DNA of 64,000 bases from Limosilactobacillus caviae (lineage in GTDB: Bacteria; Bacillota; Bacilli; Lactobacillales; Lactobacillaceae), in assembly GCF_014635905.1 (NCBI RefSeq), contig NZ_BMDS01000001.1:248001-312000 (forward strand), read 5' to 3'. The notes under the pieces were generated by a model that did no database searches, was not told the origin of the DNA, and saw only the letters and a list, made by a program, of their open reading frames with translations. Shown here piece by piece: positions 53,045-62,022 of this stretch. Positions within the stretch are counted from its first letter, which is position 1; the number at the start of each line of letters is the position of its first letter. Position numbers and translations under genes: made by a program.

Positions 53045-53362
53045 TTAGATAATTTTTTCAGCATGACTTAAAACATCAGCGATTAGGGTCATTACCTGTG
53101 GATCTTCCAGATGATAGATGACGGTCTTTCCTTCTCGCCGTTGTTGAACTAAATTATATTTTCGCAATAGTTGCAGTTGGTGGGAAACCCCCGATTGTTC
53201 CCAGTTCAACTTCATACTAATTTCAGAAACGCTCATTGAATGTTGAATAAGCAAATATAATAGTTGTAATCTTTTGGGATTACCCAATAGCTTAAATAGT
53301 TGGCTGATCTTATTAACGTTTGGAATATCAGTCGTTCGACGGTTTACCACAATAAATACCAC
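53045..53362 (-). CDS. ArsR-family transcriptional regulator
   Basis: A 105-residue winged-helix regulator: ISQLFKLLGNPKRLQLLYLLIQH, then SVSEISMKLNWEQSGVSHQLQLLRKYNLVQQRREGKTVIYHLEDPQV, the ArsR/SmtB core. The last helix LIADVLSHAEKII has an Asp-His pair like the alpha-5 metal site of CzrA-type zinc sensors (DxH), but the partner His set is incomplete in what I can see. The start is uncertain (GTG at 53362 or 53350, neither with a strong ribosome site). No partner transporter is adjacent. Confidence 0.83.
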   Translation of the reverse strand: MVFIVVNRRTTDIPNVNKISQLFKLLGNPKRLQLLYLLIQHSMSVSEISMKLNWEQSGVSHQLQLLRKYNLVQQRREGKTVIYHLEDPQVMTLIADVLSHAEKII

Positions 53363-53454
53363 TTACTTTCTATAAACTCCCTAAATATTAGTTCGTGAAT
53401 ATTAACAATAAACTGCTTACTCTTATTCTAAAACATAAAATATTTTTTTTAAAA

Positions 53455-53500
53455 CAAAAAAGCAAAAAGCATAGATTTTCTTATACCTTTTGCTTTATAT
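53455..53500. terminator. Bidirectional terminator
   Basis: AAAGCAAAAAG at 53459-53469 pairs with CTTTTGCTTT at 53487-53496. It follows the minus-strand hydrolase gene. Confidence 0.7.
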
Positions 53501-53524
53501 AATATAAATGGATTATCGGTAGTT

Positions 53525-55246
53525 TTATAGTGCTAAGTGTTGTCCTACAAAAATAGTATATGGACTTTGTAAGTTATTCTTAGCAGCAATTGCCCGCCAA
53601 TTTAAGCCATGGTAAGCAGCAATCTTAGATAATGAATCGCCGCTTTGCACAACGTAGCTTCCATGGTTAGCCGTTGAATAATTATTATTTGAACGAACGC
53701 GAACCGTTGAGTTTGTTGTACCGTTAACTTGTAATTGTTGACCAACGCGAATCAAGTTTGGATTTTCGATATGGTTGGCTGAAGCTAAAGCAGCTGTTGT
53801 AGTGTTGAACCGTACAGCAATATCAGAAAGGGTATCGCCACGTTGAATGGTGTAAGTACCGTGATTAGTCGTGGTGTTACTGCTTGTTTGATGTGCGGTT
53901 GAAGCAACGTTACTGCTTTGGCTTGAAGCTGATTGATGAATAGTTAATACTTGACCAACCCGGATCAAATTAGGATTGCTAATGTGATTAACTTGTGCTA
54001 GGTGAGTGTAGGTAGTATTAAACTTATTTGCAATACCAGAAAGAGTATCCCCGTTTTGAACAGTGTATGTATTGGTATTGCTGTTAGTATTTGTAGATTC
54101 GGCTTGCTTAGCAGGTGCAGTTGTTGAAGTCTGTTGGGTTGCAGCAGGCTGACGAACTAAGAGCCGTTGACCAACATAAATTCGGTTTACATTATGGATA
54201 TCATTTAATGAAGCTAACTTATTAACCGTTGTGCTAAATTCACCAGCAATGCGTGATAAAGTATCACCGCTCTTAACAGTATAATAACCTGTATTTGAGG
54301 AAACATTCACATTCGTTTCTGGATTTTGAGCACTGTTTGTTTGCTTGTTTGTAACAACCTTACCAGAAAGAGCAACTGCGTCTAATTGGTTTAAATTGTA
54401 AGTTTGAACAAAGCGAATTAAGGTACTAGCGTAACTTGGGTCAGTAGCATAACCATCTTGGCGTAATTTTCTGGCAACAGAAGCATAATCTGTATCACCG
54501 AGTAAGTTACTGTAACGCCGGTTTACATTAAGAAATCGACCGTGGTCTGCAACTGATTCGGAGTTATTAGCATATGCACGGAAATTAGCGTTAACATAAA
54601 CACTTCGACCACCGTAAACTTCACGCGTTCTCATAGTAACAGAATTACCATTGTATGAACCCTTGATACCAAAGAGGTTATGTGCCTGCGTAGATAAAGC
54701 AGAGCGTCCCCAGCCACTTTCAACAATGGCCTGTGCAACAGTTACAGAAGGAAGAACCTTGTATTCATTCCATCCTTGAATTGCACCGGGAGCCACACTT
54801 TGAATGAATGCTTGTTGAGAAGCATTGTTGCTGAAGTGAAGGCTGCTAAGGTCGGTAGTTGCATTTTCTTGAGCAGCACTAGTTGCTTGTGGGGCAGCAG
54901 GGGCAACTTGTTTTTGTACGCTTACTGCAGATGAGGCAGGAGCAGTGCTGGCAACGGCGCTGGAAGCTTGGGCAGCGCTAGCAGCAGAACTCGTTGCAGA
55001 TGATGCACTGACAGCGTTAGCACTACTTTGAACAGCGCTTGAAGCACTTGTGCTATCAGCGCTGCTTTGTTGCGTAGTAGCAGCAACCGGCTGGTTATTT
55101 GAAACCGGAGCATTGTCAGCGGCATGAGCAACAGCACCGGTAGTGGTTATTAAAGTAACAGCAGTTAAACCAGCAAACATCCATTTTTTTCCACTCTTGT
55201 ACATTTTAAAATGTGTTGCTGGATCTGTATTTGATTGATGATTCAT
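53525..55246 (-). CDS. Secreted GH73 peptidoglycan hydrolase with four LysM domains
   Basis: A 573-residue exported cell-wall hydrolase. The N terminus has a KxYKxGKxW-type signal segment (FKMYKSGKKWMFAG) and a Ser/Ala-rich linker (about 50-125). A glucosaminidase (GH73/FlgJ-like) domain follows at about 135-300: VTVAQAIVESGWGRSAL carries the catalytic Glu. Four LysM repeats then follow (YTVKSGDTLS, YTVQNGDTLS, YTIQRGDTLS, YVVQSGDSLS) that bind peptidoglycan. It cleaves glucosaminidic bonds during cell separation. GGCAGAGACTC-type spacing upstream is weak. AT-rich DNA precedes it. Confidence 0.93.
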   Translation of the reverse strand: MNHQSNTDPATHFKMYKSGKKWMFAGLTAVTLITTTGAVAHAADNAPVSNNQPVAATTQQSSADSTSASSAVQSSANAVSASSATSSAASAAQASSAVASTAPASSAVSVQKQVAPAAPQATSAAQENATTDLSSLHFSNNASQQAFIQSVAPGAIQGWNEYKVLPSVTVAQAIVESGWGRSALSTQAHNLFGIKGSYNGNSVTMRTREVYGGRSVYVNANFRAYANNSESVADHGRFLNVNRRYSNLLGDTDYASVARKLRQDGYATDPSYASTLIRFVQTYNLNQLDAVALSGKVVTNKQTNSAQNPETNVNVSSNTGYYTVKSGDTLSRIAGEFSTTVNKLASLNDIHNVNRIYVGQRLLVRQPAATQQTSTTAPAKQAESTNTNSNTNTYTVQNGDTLSGIANKFNTTYTHLAQVNHISNPNLIRVGQVLTIHQSASSQSSNVASTAHQTSSNTTTNHGTYTIQRGDTLSDIAVRFNTTTAALASANHIENPNLIRVGQQLQVNGTTNSTVRVRSNNNYSTANHGSYVVQSGDSLSKIAAYHGLNWRAIAAKNNLQSPYTIFVGQHLAL

Positions 55247-55659
55247 TGGCAGAGACTCCTTATGTTATATATTAAAGATCTTAAACATAATATTTAAAAG
55301 TGGCTTATTAATCATTTCATAAATTAAAATGATAGCAAAAAGTAAAAAAGTTTAAGAAGTTCTAAAGATTTCAACTACTAATAACCTAGCATTAATTTTT
55401 CCAAGCGTCAATCAAATTTGGGTGAGAGAAAAGCGGTATATCCTTTAAAACCGCTATTTAAATCGTATAAAATCAATAATTACCATCTTCACAAGAACTA
55501 CTTTATCGATTGAAAAACATTTTAAAACAAATGATAGAATAAACATATGTAATTATAGTATTACTGGCAGAATGTATAGTATAAGTTTAGAAATAATCAT
55601 CGATTGTTCAAATTTAGTAAGCTATAATAAAGTAACTTAAATTAATGAGGAGTTTTAAA
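55247..55659. other. AT-rich intergenic region
   Basis: About 410 bases between the divergent GH73 and LacI genes with promoter DNA for both. A hairpin AGCGGT/ACCGCT lies near 55434-55458, with no T run in a useful place. I see no supported gene or RNA. Confidence 0.5.
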
Positions 55660-56601
55660 ATGGTTGCTAAGTTAAAAGATGTCGCCCAACTAGCCGGGGT
55701 TTCAGTGACTACTGTTTCCCGTGTAATAAATAATTACGGTTCATTAAGTCAAAAGACAATTGATAAGGTTCATGCGGCAATGCGGGAGTTAAACTATCAA
55801 CCAAATGCACTAGCACGGGCAATGCAAGGTAAGCCGTCTAAGTTTGTAGGCTTGATTTTTCCTAACCTAACTAATCCCTTCTTTGCTGAATTAGCAAATG
55901 AATTAGAGCATGAATTGTTTAAGAAAAGTTACAAAACAATTATTGCATCATCTGCACAAAATCCAGAAATCGAACATGAGTATTTAAATATGTTAATGGC
56001 TAACCAGGTTGATGGAATTATATCAAGCTCGCACAATCTTGATATTAAAGAGTATCACCAGTTAACAGCCCCAATCGTTTCATTCGATCGTTATTTAGCT
56101 GATAACATTCCAATCGTTGCGGCAGATAGTTATCACGGTGGCGAATTAGCAGCTAAATATTTAGTGGATCATGATGTTAAGCATTTAGCAGTGATTGTTG
56201 ATGAAGATACATCTGTCTCGCCAACGATTAACCGGATTCAGGGAGCACTTGATTTTCTAAATAAGCAAAACCGTGACTTTGAGCCGTTAGCAATTCAGAA
56301 TTTAGACTTAGAAGCAACATTTCCTGGGAACTATGATGGTGTTTTAGCTTCTAATGATGTTCAAGCGCTAACGATTTATAACCTGTATCGTAGTGCGGGA
56401 AAGCAAATAAACAAAGACTTTTTCATTACAGGGTATGATGGCTCGCAGTTAATCCGAAAATTGGCACCATATTTGCCAACTGTTATTCAACCAATCCCGT
56501 TACTTGCACAAGAATTAATTCGCACGTTGATGAAAAGAATTGAGACACCAAATGAAACCATAAAAACAACCCTTGTACCCGTTGAATTTTATCAGCCATA
56601 A
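55660..56601 (+). CDS. LacI-family transcriptional regulator
   Basis: A 313-residue LacI repressor. The helix-turn-helix LKDVAQLAGVSVTTVSRVINNYGSLSQKT is at residues 5-33, followed by the periplasmic-binding-like core (VGLIFPNLTNPFFAELANELEHEL, DGIISS, DGVLASNDVQALTIYN). It belongs to the group containing RbsR-like and related sugar repressors; the ligand is unknown and no transport gene is adjacent. TGAGGAG precedes the ATG at 55660. A perfect terminator follows at 56599. Confidence 0.9.
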   Translation: MVAKLKDVAQLAGVSVTTVSRVINNYGSLSQKTIDKVHAAMRELNYQPNALARAMQGKPSKFVGLIFPNLTNPFFAELANELEHELFKKSYKTIIASSAQNPEIEHEYLNMLMANQVDGIISSSHNLDIKEYHQLTAPIVSFDRYLADNIPIVAADSYHGGELAAKYLVDHDVKHLAVIVDEDTSVSPTINRIQGALDFLNKQNRDFEPLAIQNLDLEATFPGNYDGVLASNDVQALTIYNLYRSAGKQINKDFFITGYDGSQLIRKLAPYLPTVIQPIPLLAQELIRTLMKRIETPNETIKTTLVPVEFYQP

Positions 56602-56646
56602 AAAATGGAGACCGGAAAACTTTGCCTTTTCCGGTCTCCATTTTTA
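56599..56646. terminator. Intrinsic terminator
   Basis: AAAAATGGAGACCGGAAAA pairs with TTTTCCGGTCTCCATTTTT around a short loop, a 19-bp stem flanked by A and T runs. Confidence 0.9.
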
Positions 56647-56723
56647 CAGAACAAAAATCAAGTTATAATTTTGTTCCATAATATTTACTTTAAGTTTTTG
56701 CCACGACGGCATGAATCATAATG

Positions 56724-56909
56724 TTACTTACTTTGCATGAACCGTTGAAGTAATTCGACTTCTTCTGAAGTTACAGGGGTGTTAGATGATTTAATCTCAT
56801 GAATTCGTTCGACAGAAAGATGACTGCCAAAAGCAACTTCATTATCATTTAAGTCATTTTCACGCTCAAAGTTAATCAATTCTTGAGCAAGCTCACTCAA
56901 ATTGTCCAT
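56724..56909 (-). CDS. Small lactobacillus-type protein (LBP_cg2779-like)
   Basis: A 61-residue acidic helical protein: MDNLSELAQELINFERENDLNDNEVAFGSHLSVERIHEIKSS. The pattern resembles the small LBP_cg2779-type family known only from lactobacilli, with helix-turn-helix-like character (VAFGSHLSVERIHEIK). The recognition is from memory of the pattern. GGAGG lies upstream of the ATG. Confidence 0.6.
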   Translation of the reverse strand: MDNLSELAQELINFERENDLNDNEVAFGSHLSVERIHEIKSSNTPVTSEEVELLQRFMQSK

Positions 56910-57132
56910 GAAAAAACTCCTCCTTAATGGAATTATTAAATAATTTTACTCTTATGTCCTATTCTAAATCAAGACACGGCTTGTTACCAAAAAATAGTTT
57001 AGCACAGTTTGAATAGATCCAAGTAGTTATTTTATTAAATTTATCTGTTTGTGGCTAAGATTTAACGACAAGTGAATGATTTTGTGTGATAATCAAGGTA
57101 AATCTTTTTAGAGAATGGAGTATTTATAAGTT

Positions 57133-57753
57133 ATGAGTTGGAATTGGTTAGGATGGATATCTTGGATATGTTCAATTCTGTTTTTTTGTTATGTTATCCA
57201 TTATATCCGCGTTCATCAGTTAATGCTGATTGCCAAGACAAAAAAAGTAGTTGAGACTAGCTTGATGATTCGTTATATAATTCTGTTAATTGTGTCATTA
57301 TGCTGGTTAGGAGGGATGCTGTACCTAACATTCTTCCGGCCGGTTGATATCAATAACCACCAGGAAACACGGACATCAATTACTTGCAAACCATTACAAA
57401 TGGAAAATAAGTCAGATGATTTTTATTATGTTTTAGCTACTCGCAGCAAGAGTGGCAAACATCCAATTGTATCTTACACATATTGGACTGGTAATGATAA
57501 ATACACGACAAATTCTCGCTTCGGGTCTGTGTCTGACGGCTCACGAATCATTAACTTAAGTGCTAGTGCCTTGCCATGGGATAAGAAACAGCTAGAAAAA
57601 GAAGATGCAAAGACAGGTCATGCATTTGCTGCCGTAATGGATGTTAAGTATAAAAATACGGTTGTTAATGGACTAGGATTAAAAGCAAATCGTAATGCTG
57701 CTACCTATACGCTTTTACGGGTTCCTTCTCCTGAAATGGTATCTGAACGTTAA
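57133..57753 (+). CDS. LVIS_2131-like membrane protein
   Basis: A 206-residue protein with two N-terminal helices (WLGWISWICSILFFCYVIHYI and IRYIILLIVSLCWLGGMLYLTFF) and an extracytoplasmic domain of about 110 residues with one Cys. It looks like the LVIS_2131 family of lactobacilli; function is unknown. Its stop is directly followed by the ATG of the MFS transporter, so they form an operon. GAATGGAG precedes the ATG loosely. Confidence 0.65.
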   Translation: MSWNWLGWISWICSILFFCYVIHYIRVHQLMLIAKTKKVVETSLMIRYIILLIVSLCWLGGMLYLTFFRPVDINNHQETRTSITCKPLQMENKSDDFYYVLATRSKSGKHPIVSYTYWTGNDKYTTNSRFGSVSDGSRIINLSASALPWDKKQLEKEDAKTGHAFAAVMDVKYKNTVVNGLGLKANRNAATYTLLRVPSPEMVSER

Positions 57754-58953
57754 ATGATGAAACAACAAACAGTAAAATTAAAATGGGTTGCCTTTGCTAG
57801 TTTATTAAATAACACTGGGGCAGCTTTTTTATGGCCGCTTACAACCATGTACTTGCATAACTATCTGGGGCAAAGTCTGACAACTGCTGGTTTTGTCATG
57901 CTGGTGATGTCCATTGCAATGATGAGCGGTAACTATTTAGGCGGTTGGCTATTTGATCACTGGCGACAGTATCAGACAGCTTTAATTGGCGTTAGCTTAT
58001 CCACGCTGGCAATTTTCCTGCTAATCTTTATTCACGGTTGGCCGTGGTACGCTGTCTTAATTACCATTAATAGTTTTGGCGATGGGATTAATGCGACAAT
58101 AGTTAATTCCTATGGGGCGATGGTAAGTGATCATCCGGCTCGCTATGTTTTTAACTATATTTACATGGCATTCAATATTGGGGTGGTCATTGGAACACTA
58201 TTAGTTGGTGTCTTATTGTCAATCAGTGTTGTGGTTGTTTTCATCGCTGCAACAGTTTTTTATGCGTTCTTAACAATCTTGGTAATATTAACCTTTAATG
58301 TTGAAGTGGGGAAAGCTAAGAAGGCGCAGGGCAGTAAGGAGCGTCATAAGGTTTCCCGCCAGCTGCATCAGCGGTGGATTATTCTTGTTTGGTTCATTCT
58401 AATAAATTACATTACGGTCCACCTTAGTTATTCGCTGTGGGAAAGTGTAATGGCTGTCCACATGACTAATATGGGAATTCCATTTTATGCATATAGCATG
58501 TTGTGGACACTAAACGGAGTATTGATTATTGTCGGTCAGCCGTTGGTAAATAAGCTAAGCCCGTACATGAGGTTGTCAACACAGATTATAATCGGTCTCT
58601 TTGTTTTTGCGGTCTCGTTTTTCTTGCTGATTTTTGCCCGAACATTATTTGCCTTTGTCCTTGATTTTGTAATATTAACAATTGGGGAAATGACGAGTTT
58701 TGCAGGTCTCCCAGCATGGATCACACAATTAACTAATGTGAATGAAGCAGGACATTATCAAGGTTTGCTTAACATTATGATGTCAATCGGCCGCGCACTC
58801 GGTCCCTTATATGGGGGATACGTTATTGAAAAGGGAAACTATCAGACCTTATTCCTGTCAGTTTTTGGGATGATGATTATAACGCTTGGAATCATTTGCA
58901 TTTATTTATATTATTTGCATCGAATCCAGCACCGGCTTAATTTAGAGAAATGA
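57754..58953 (+). CDS. Major facilitator superfamily transporter
   Basis: A 399-residue 12-helix MFS carrier. Motif A is degenerate (GGWLFDHWRQYQ), and helix 4-5 has the NSFGDGINATIVNSYGAM segment; the second half has LSYSLWESVMAVHM and GHYQGLLNIMMSIGRALGPLYGGY. It resembles the MdtH/YttB-like drug efflux group. ATG-ATG starts right at the stop of the LVIS_2131-like gene. Confidence 0.85.
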   Translation: MMKQQTVKLKWVAFASLLNNTGAAFLWPLTTMYLHNYLGQSLTTAGFVMLVMSIAMMSGNYLGGWLFDHWRQYQTALIGVSLSTLAIFLLIFIHGWPWYAVLITINSFGDGINATIVNSYGAMVSDHPARYVFNYIYMAFNIGVVIGTLLVGVLLSISVVVVFIAATVFYAFLTILVILTFNVEVGKAKKAQGSKERHKVSRQLHQRWIILVWFILINYITVHLSYSLWESVMAVHMTNMGIPFYAYSMLWTLNGVLIIVGQPLVNKLSPYMRLSTQIIIGLFVFAVSFFLLIFARTLFAFVLDFVILTIGEMTSFAGLPAWITQLTNVNEAGHYQGLLNIMMSIGRALGPLYGGYVIEKGNYQTLFLSVFGMMIITLGIICIYLYYLHRIQHRLNLEK

Positions 58954-58984
58954 TACCCAAATTGATTAAGCTATGGTAAAATCA

Positions 58985-59247
58985 CTATTGTATTGTAAAA
59001 GCATTGACGTAGAAACAAAGTACCTGTGTAATAAACAGAGATCCGGTAGTGTTGAGAGCTGGAGACAGGTATGATCCACCTCTACTAGCTGAATAGGTGA
59101 ACTTGATTAGTAGTCTATTCCGGTTGATCCGTTATCGTCAGAAGTTAATAACTTCATGAGGCAGTAACTGTGAGGTTGCTGTAAATAGAGGTGGAACAGT
59201 GATTAATATCGCCCTCTAAGGCTATGTAGTCTTAGAGGGCTTTTTGT
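58985..59247 (+). ncRNA. T-box riboswitch (His specifier) upstream of hisS
   Basis: The leader contains a stem I region with the CAC specifier at 59077-59079 (following GAUC), a variant T-box AGAGGTGGAACAGTG at about 59187-59201, and a terminator GCCCTCTAAG/CTTAGAGGGC at 59211-59241 with T run. The T-box is degenerate compared with the asnA one but placed correctly. Confidence 0.85.
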
Positions 59248-59278
59248 TTTATACGTAACGAAAGGGGAAAAGTAAATA

Positions 59279-60556
59279 ATGGATTATCAAAAGCCAAAGG
59301 GAACAGCTGATATCTTGCCAGGTACTACAGGTATTTGGGAAAAAGTAGAACAAAATGCCCGCGAAGTCTTTAACCAATTTGGATATCGAGGAATTCGAAC
59401 GCCGATGTTTGAAGATTATAATGTTTTCTCACGGAATGTAGGAGACACTTCTGACATCGTTGAAAAGGAAATGTATGACTTTCACGATAAAGGAGACCGT
59501 CATATCGCACTTCGCCCTGAAGGTACTGCTGGTGTGGTCCGGGCTTATGTTGAAAACAAACTTTACGGTCCGGAATATCCTAAGCCATATAAAGTTTACT
59601 ACATGGGACCAATGTTTAGATATGAACGGCCACAGTCAGGACGTCAACGGGAATTTCATCAAATTGGGGTTGAGGCGCTAAATAATGAATCACCGCAAAT
59701 TGATGTTGAAGTTATTTCAATGGCGATGGCACTCTTTAAGAAATTCGGAATTCCAAACGTTAAATTAGTAATTAACACGCTTGGTGATAAGAAGGTTCGT
59801 GAAGATTATCGTGAAGCTTTAATTAACTATTTAAAACCACACTATGATGAATTGAGTAAAGATTCACAAGAACGTCTATACAAGAACCCATTACGAGTAT
59901 TAGATAGTAAAGATGCCGGTGATAAAAAGATTGTCGCTGAGGCACCTTCAATTCTTGATTATCTTGATGATGAATCGCAAGCCTACTTTGATGAAGTTCA
60001 ATCATTATTGAAAAAATTAGGCATTGACTTTGAAATTGATACTAATATGGTTCGAGGGCTTGATTACTATAACCATACGATTTTTGAGATTATGTCCGAT
60101 TCGCCAGCATTTGGTGGTGGTTTTACAACTGTTTGTGCTGGTGGACGTTATAATGGCTTAATTAGTCAGCTTGGCGGTCCAGAAGAAGGCGGAATTGGTT
60201 TTGGAATGGGTGTTGAACGGTTAATGCTCCTTTTACAAGAGGAGAATCCGGAGTTTGCTCCTAAAGATCAGCTGGATATTTTCTTTGCTAGTGCTGATGA
60301 TCAAGGGGATGAAATGGCATTTGAAGTCCTTAGTAAAATTCGGCAAAACGGGATCATCGCCGATAAGGATTATAGTGGTGTAAAAGTCGGTAAACAGATT
60401 AAGGAAGCCTTCCGCCGTAATGCAAAATACTTTGCTGTGTTTGGAACTCGTGAAGTTGAAGAAGGACAGTTCCAATTAAAGAATGCAGCAACGAAAGACA
60501 CAGTTGATGTAAAGATCGCGGATTTCATTGCAGAACCTGCAAAATATTTAAAATAA
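59279..60556 (+). CDS. hisS: Histidyl-tRNA synthetase
   Basis: A 425-residue class IIa synthetase. Motif 1 region and motif 2 (YYMGPMFRYERPQSGRQREFHQIGVEAL), the His-A loop MVRGLDYYNHTIFEI and motif 3 GFGMGVERLMLLL are complete, and the C-terminal anticodon domain is intact. AAGGGG lies before the ATG. In many Firmicutes hisS is followed by aspS, but here a terminator ends it alone at 60571. Confidence 0.95.
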   Translation: MDYQKPKGTADILPGTTGIWEKVEQNAREVFNQFGYRGIRTPMFEDYNVFSRNVGDTSDIVEKEMYDFHDKGDRHIALRPEGTAGVVRAYVENKLYGPEYPKPYKVYYMGPMFRYERPQSGRQREFHQIGVEALNNESPQIDVEVISMAMALFKKFGIPNVKLVINTLGDKKVREDYREALINYLKPHYDELSKDSQERLYKNPLRVLDSKDAGDKKIVAEAPSILDYLDDESQAYFDEVQSLLKKLGIDFEIDTNMVRGLDYYNHTIFEIMSDSPAFGGGFTTVCAGGRYNGLISQLGGPEEGGIGFGMGVERLMLLLQEENPEFAPKDQLDIFFASADDQGDEMAFEVLSKIRQNGIIADKDYSGVKVGKQIKEAFRRNAKYFAVFGTREVEEGQFQLKNAATKDTVDVKIADFIAEPAKYLK

Positions 60557-60570
60557 AACTGGTAATAAAT

Positions 60571-60614
60571 AGAGACTGAGAAAATTAACTGTTTTCTCGG
60601 TCTCATTTGTTTTC
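60571..60614. terminator. Terminator of hisS
   Basis: AGAGACTGAGAAAA pairs with TTTTCTCGGTCTC (one G-U), followed by TTTGTTTT. It sits before the convergent MarR-like gene. Confidence 0.8.
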
Positions 60615-60622
60615 TCAAGGAC

Positions 60623-61117
60623 TTAATTGCAAATATTTTCAAGTGCTGTGTAGTTAACATTGCGATTCTTATAATCTTCTAGCAACTTCTTAATAAGATT
60701 ATCAAGTTCACGTTGTTCATCATTGCTTAAGGTGTGGTAAGCTGCTTCCGCGATTTTATCACGTCTAGATAATAGTTTGTCAGCTGCCTCTATTCCTTCA
60801 TCGGTAAGACGAATTTTGTATTCTTCATCACTGATAATACTGGTTGTTGCTAGGTTATTTGCTACTAACGCTTTAGTAGCATCACTAAGTTCACTGGGGC
60901 GGTAGTCAAAATTATAAATTAATTGGTGACTTAATAGACCATCATTATGTCCTCGTAAAATACGGAGGAGACGATGGTAATTATGACGGTCAGGATAGCC
61001 GGACAAGCAATATTCGCCACGACGTTCTTCTTCAATATGAACGTGACATTTTAGCATTGCCTGATATTTCTCGAAATCTTTAATATCTAAAAATAACTTG
61101 GTTGTTAATTCTGACAT
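60623..61117 (-). CDS. MarR-family-like winged-helix regulator
   Basis: A 164-residue protein with the MarR architecture: helices, then LLRILRGHNDGLLSHQLIYNFDYRPSELSDATKALVANNLA (recognition helix) and a wing with TTSIISDEEYKIRLTDEGIEAA, then the C-terminal helix. It resembles lactobacillus MarR-like regulators but lacks a clear ligand clue. GGAGGT fits the ATG at 61117. A regulated target is not obvious; nnrE is next on the same strand. Confidence 0.8.
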   Translation of the reverse strand: MSELTTKLFLDIKDFEKYQAMLKCHVHIEEERRGEYCLSGYPDRHNYHRLLRILRGHNDGLLSHQLIYNFDYRPSELSDATKALVANNLATTSIISDEEYKIRLTDEGIEAADKLLSRRDKIAEAAYHTLSNDEQRELDNLIKKLLEDYKNRNVNYTALENICN

Positions 61118-61218
61118 ATTATTTACCTCCAAATCAATTCATCAAAACTCCTACCAGTTATTATAATAATATTAATAATTAGATATTAATAGTGAAATGA
61201 CTTGAGGATAAAAACGGC

Positions 61219-61860
61219 TTACTCGTCAATAGCATAGGTTCCCATATCATTAGCAATCACAATACGACCAGCATAACTGGCACCATCGTTTTTTACTAGA
61301 CCAACCTTGTTATATGCGAATGTAACAGTAGCGGTAGCTTTAACAGCAATTCCCATTACTTCTCCGGTGTCAGTGTTAATTCCAGAAGGCATGTCGACAG
61401 CAACCACAATGGCATCAGTATTATTAATTGCCTTAATAGCCTCAGCGTAATTACCCGTTATTGGACGATCAATCCCGATTCCAAACATTGCGTCAACTAT
61501 TAAAGTTGCATTGTTAAGAACGGCAAAATCAGTTGTTTCAGGAATCTGATAATATTTCACAATGTTATCTTGGGTTTGGTGTTCATCTGAAGCATGGTCA
61601 GGATTACCAACATTAAGTATCGAAACATGAACGCCAGCAATATGAAATAGCCGGGCGACTGCTAATCCGTCGCCGCCATTATTTCCGCTCCCAGCAACGA
61701 CAACAACATTTTTAAGGTTTAGTGGGAAAGCATGTAGAATTTCATCCCGAACGGCCAGGGCAGCTCGTTCCATTAATACAAGAGAAGGAATACCAATAGT
61801 ATTGATTGTATAAGAATCATAATGACGCATTTCTTCTGCAGTAACAATTTTATCTGTCAT
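61219..61860 (-). CDS. nnrE: NAD(P)H-hydrate epimerase
   Basis: A 213-residue YjeF N-terminal-domain protein that repairs the R epimer of hydrated NAD(P)H. The nucleotide loop GSGNNGGDGL is at 57-66, DAMFGIGIDRP and DMPSGINTDTGEV hold the conserved Asp residues. Usually paired with or fused to the ADP-dependent dehydratase (NnrD), which is not adjacent here. An AGGAGG precedes the ATG. Confidence 0.93.
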   Translation of the reverse strand: MTDKIVTAEEMRHYDSYTINTIGIPSLVLMERAALAVRDEILHAFPLNLKNVVVVAGSGNNGGDGLAVARLFHIAGVHVSILNVGNPDHASDEHQTQDNIVKYYQIPETTDFAVLNNATLIVDAMFGIGIDRPITGNYAEAIKAINNTDAIVVAVDMPSGINTDTGEVMGIAVKATATVTFAYNKVGLVKNDGASYAGRIVIANDMGTYAIDE

Positions 61861-61983
61861 AATGTAAGCCTCCTAAATATACATCTTAAATGTAACACGA
61901 TTTAGGGTAAGAAGGTTTACAGATATGGTTTAAATTTATATTTAAAAAATCAGATCCTTATCCGTATATAAAGATAGGGAGAT

Positions 61984-62016
61984 AAAAAAGCCCTCAGCAA
62001 ATTGCTAAGAGCTTTC
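61984..62016 (-). terminator. Terminator of the L,D-transpeptidase gene
   Basis: On the minus strand AAAGCTCTTAGCAA pairs with TTGCTGAGGGCTTT (one wobble), then T run. Confidence 0.8.
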
Positions 62017-62022
62017 AGTAAT

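Noticed and set aside
55434-55458. Hairpin AGCGGT/ACCGCT as a terminator or sRNA.
   Set aside because: It lies in a divergent promoter region without an upstream transcript and only a weak T run.
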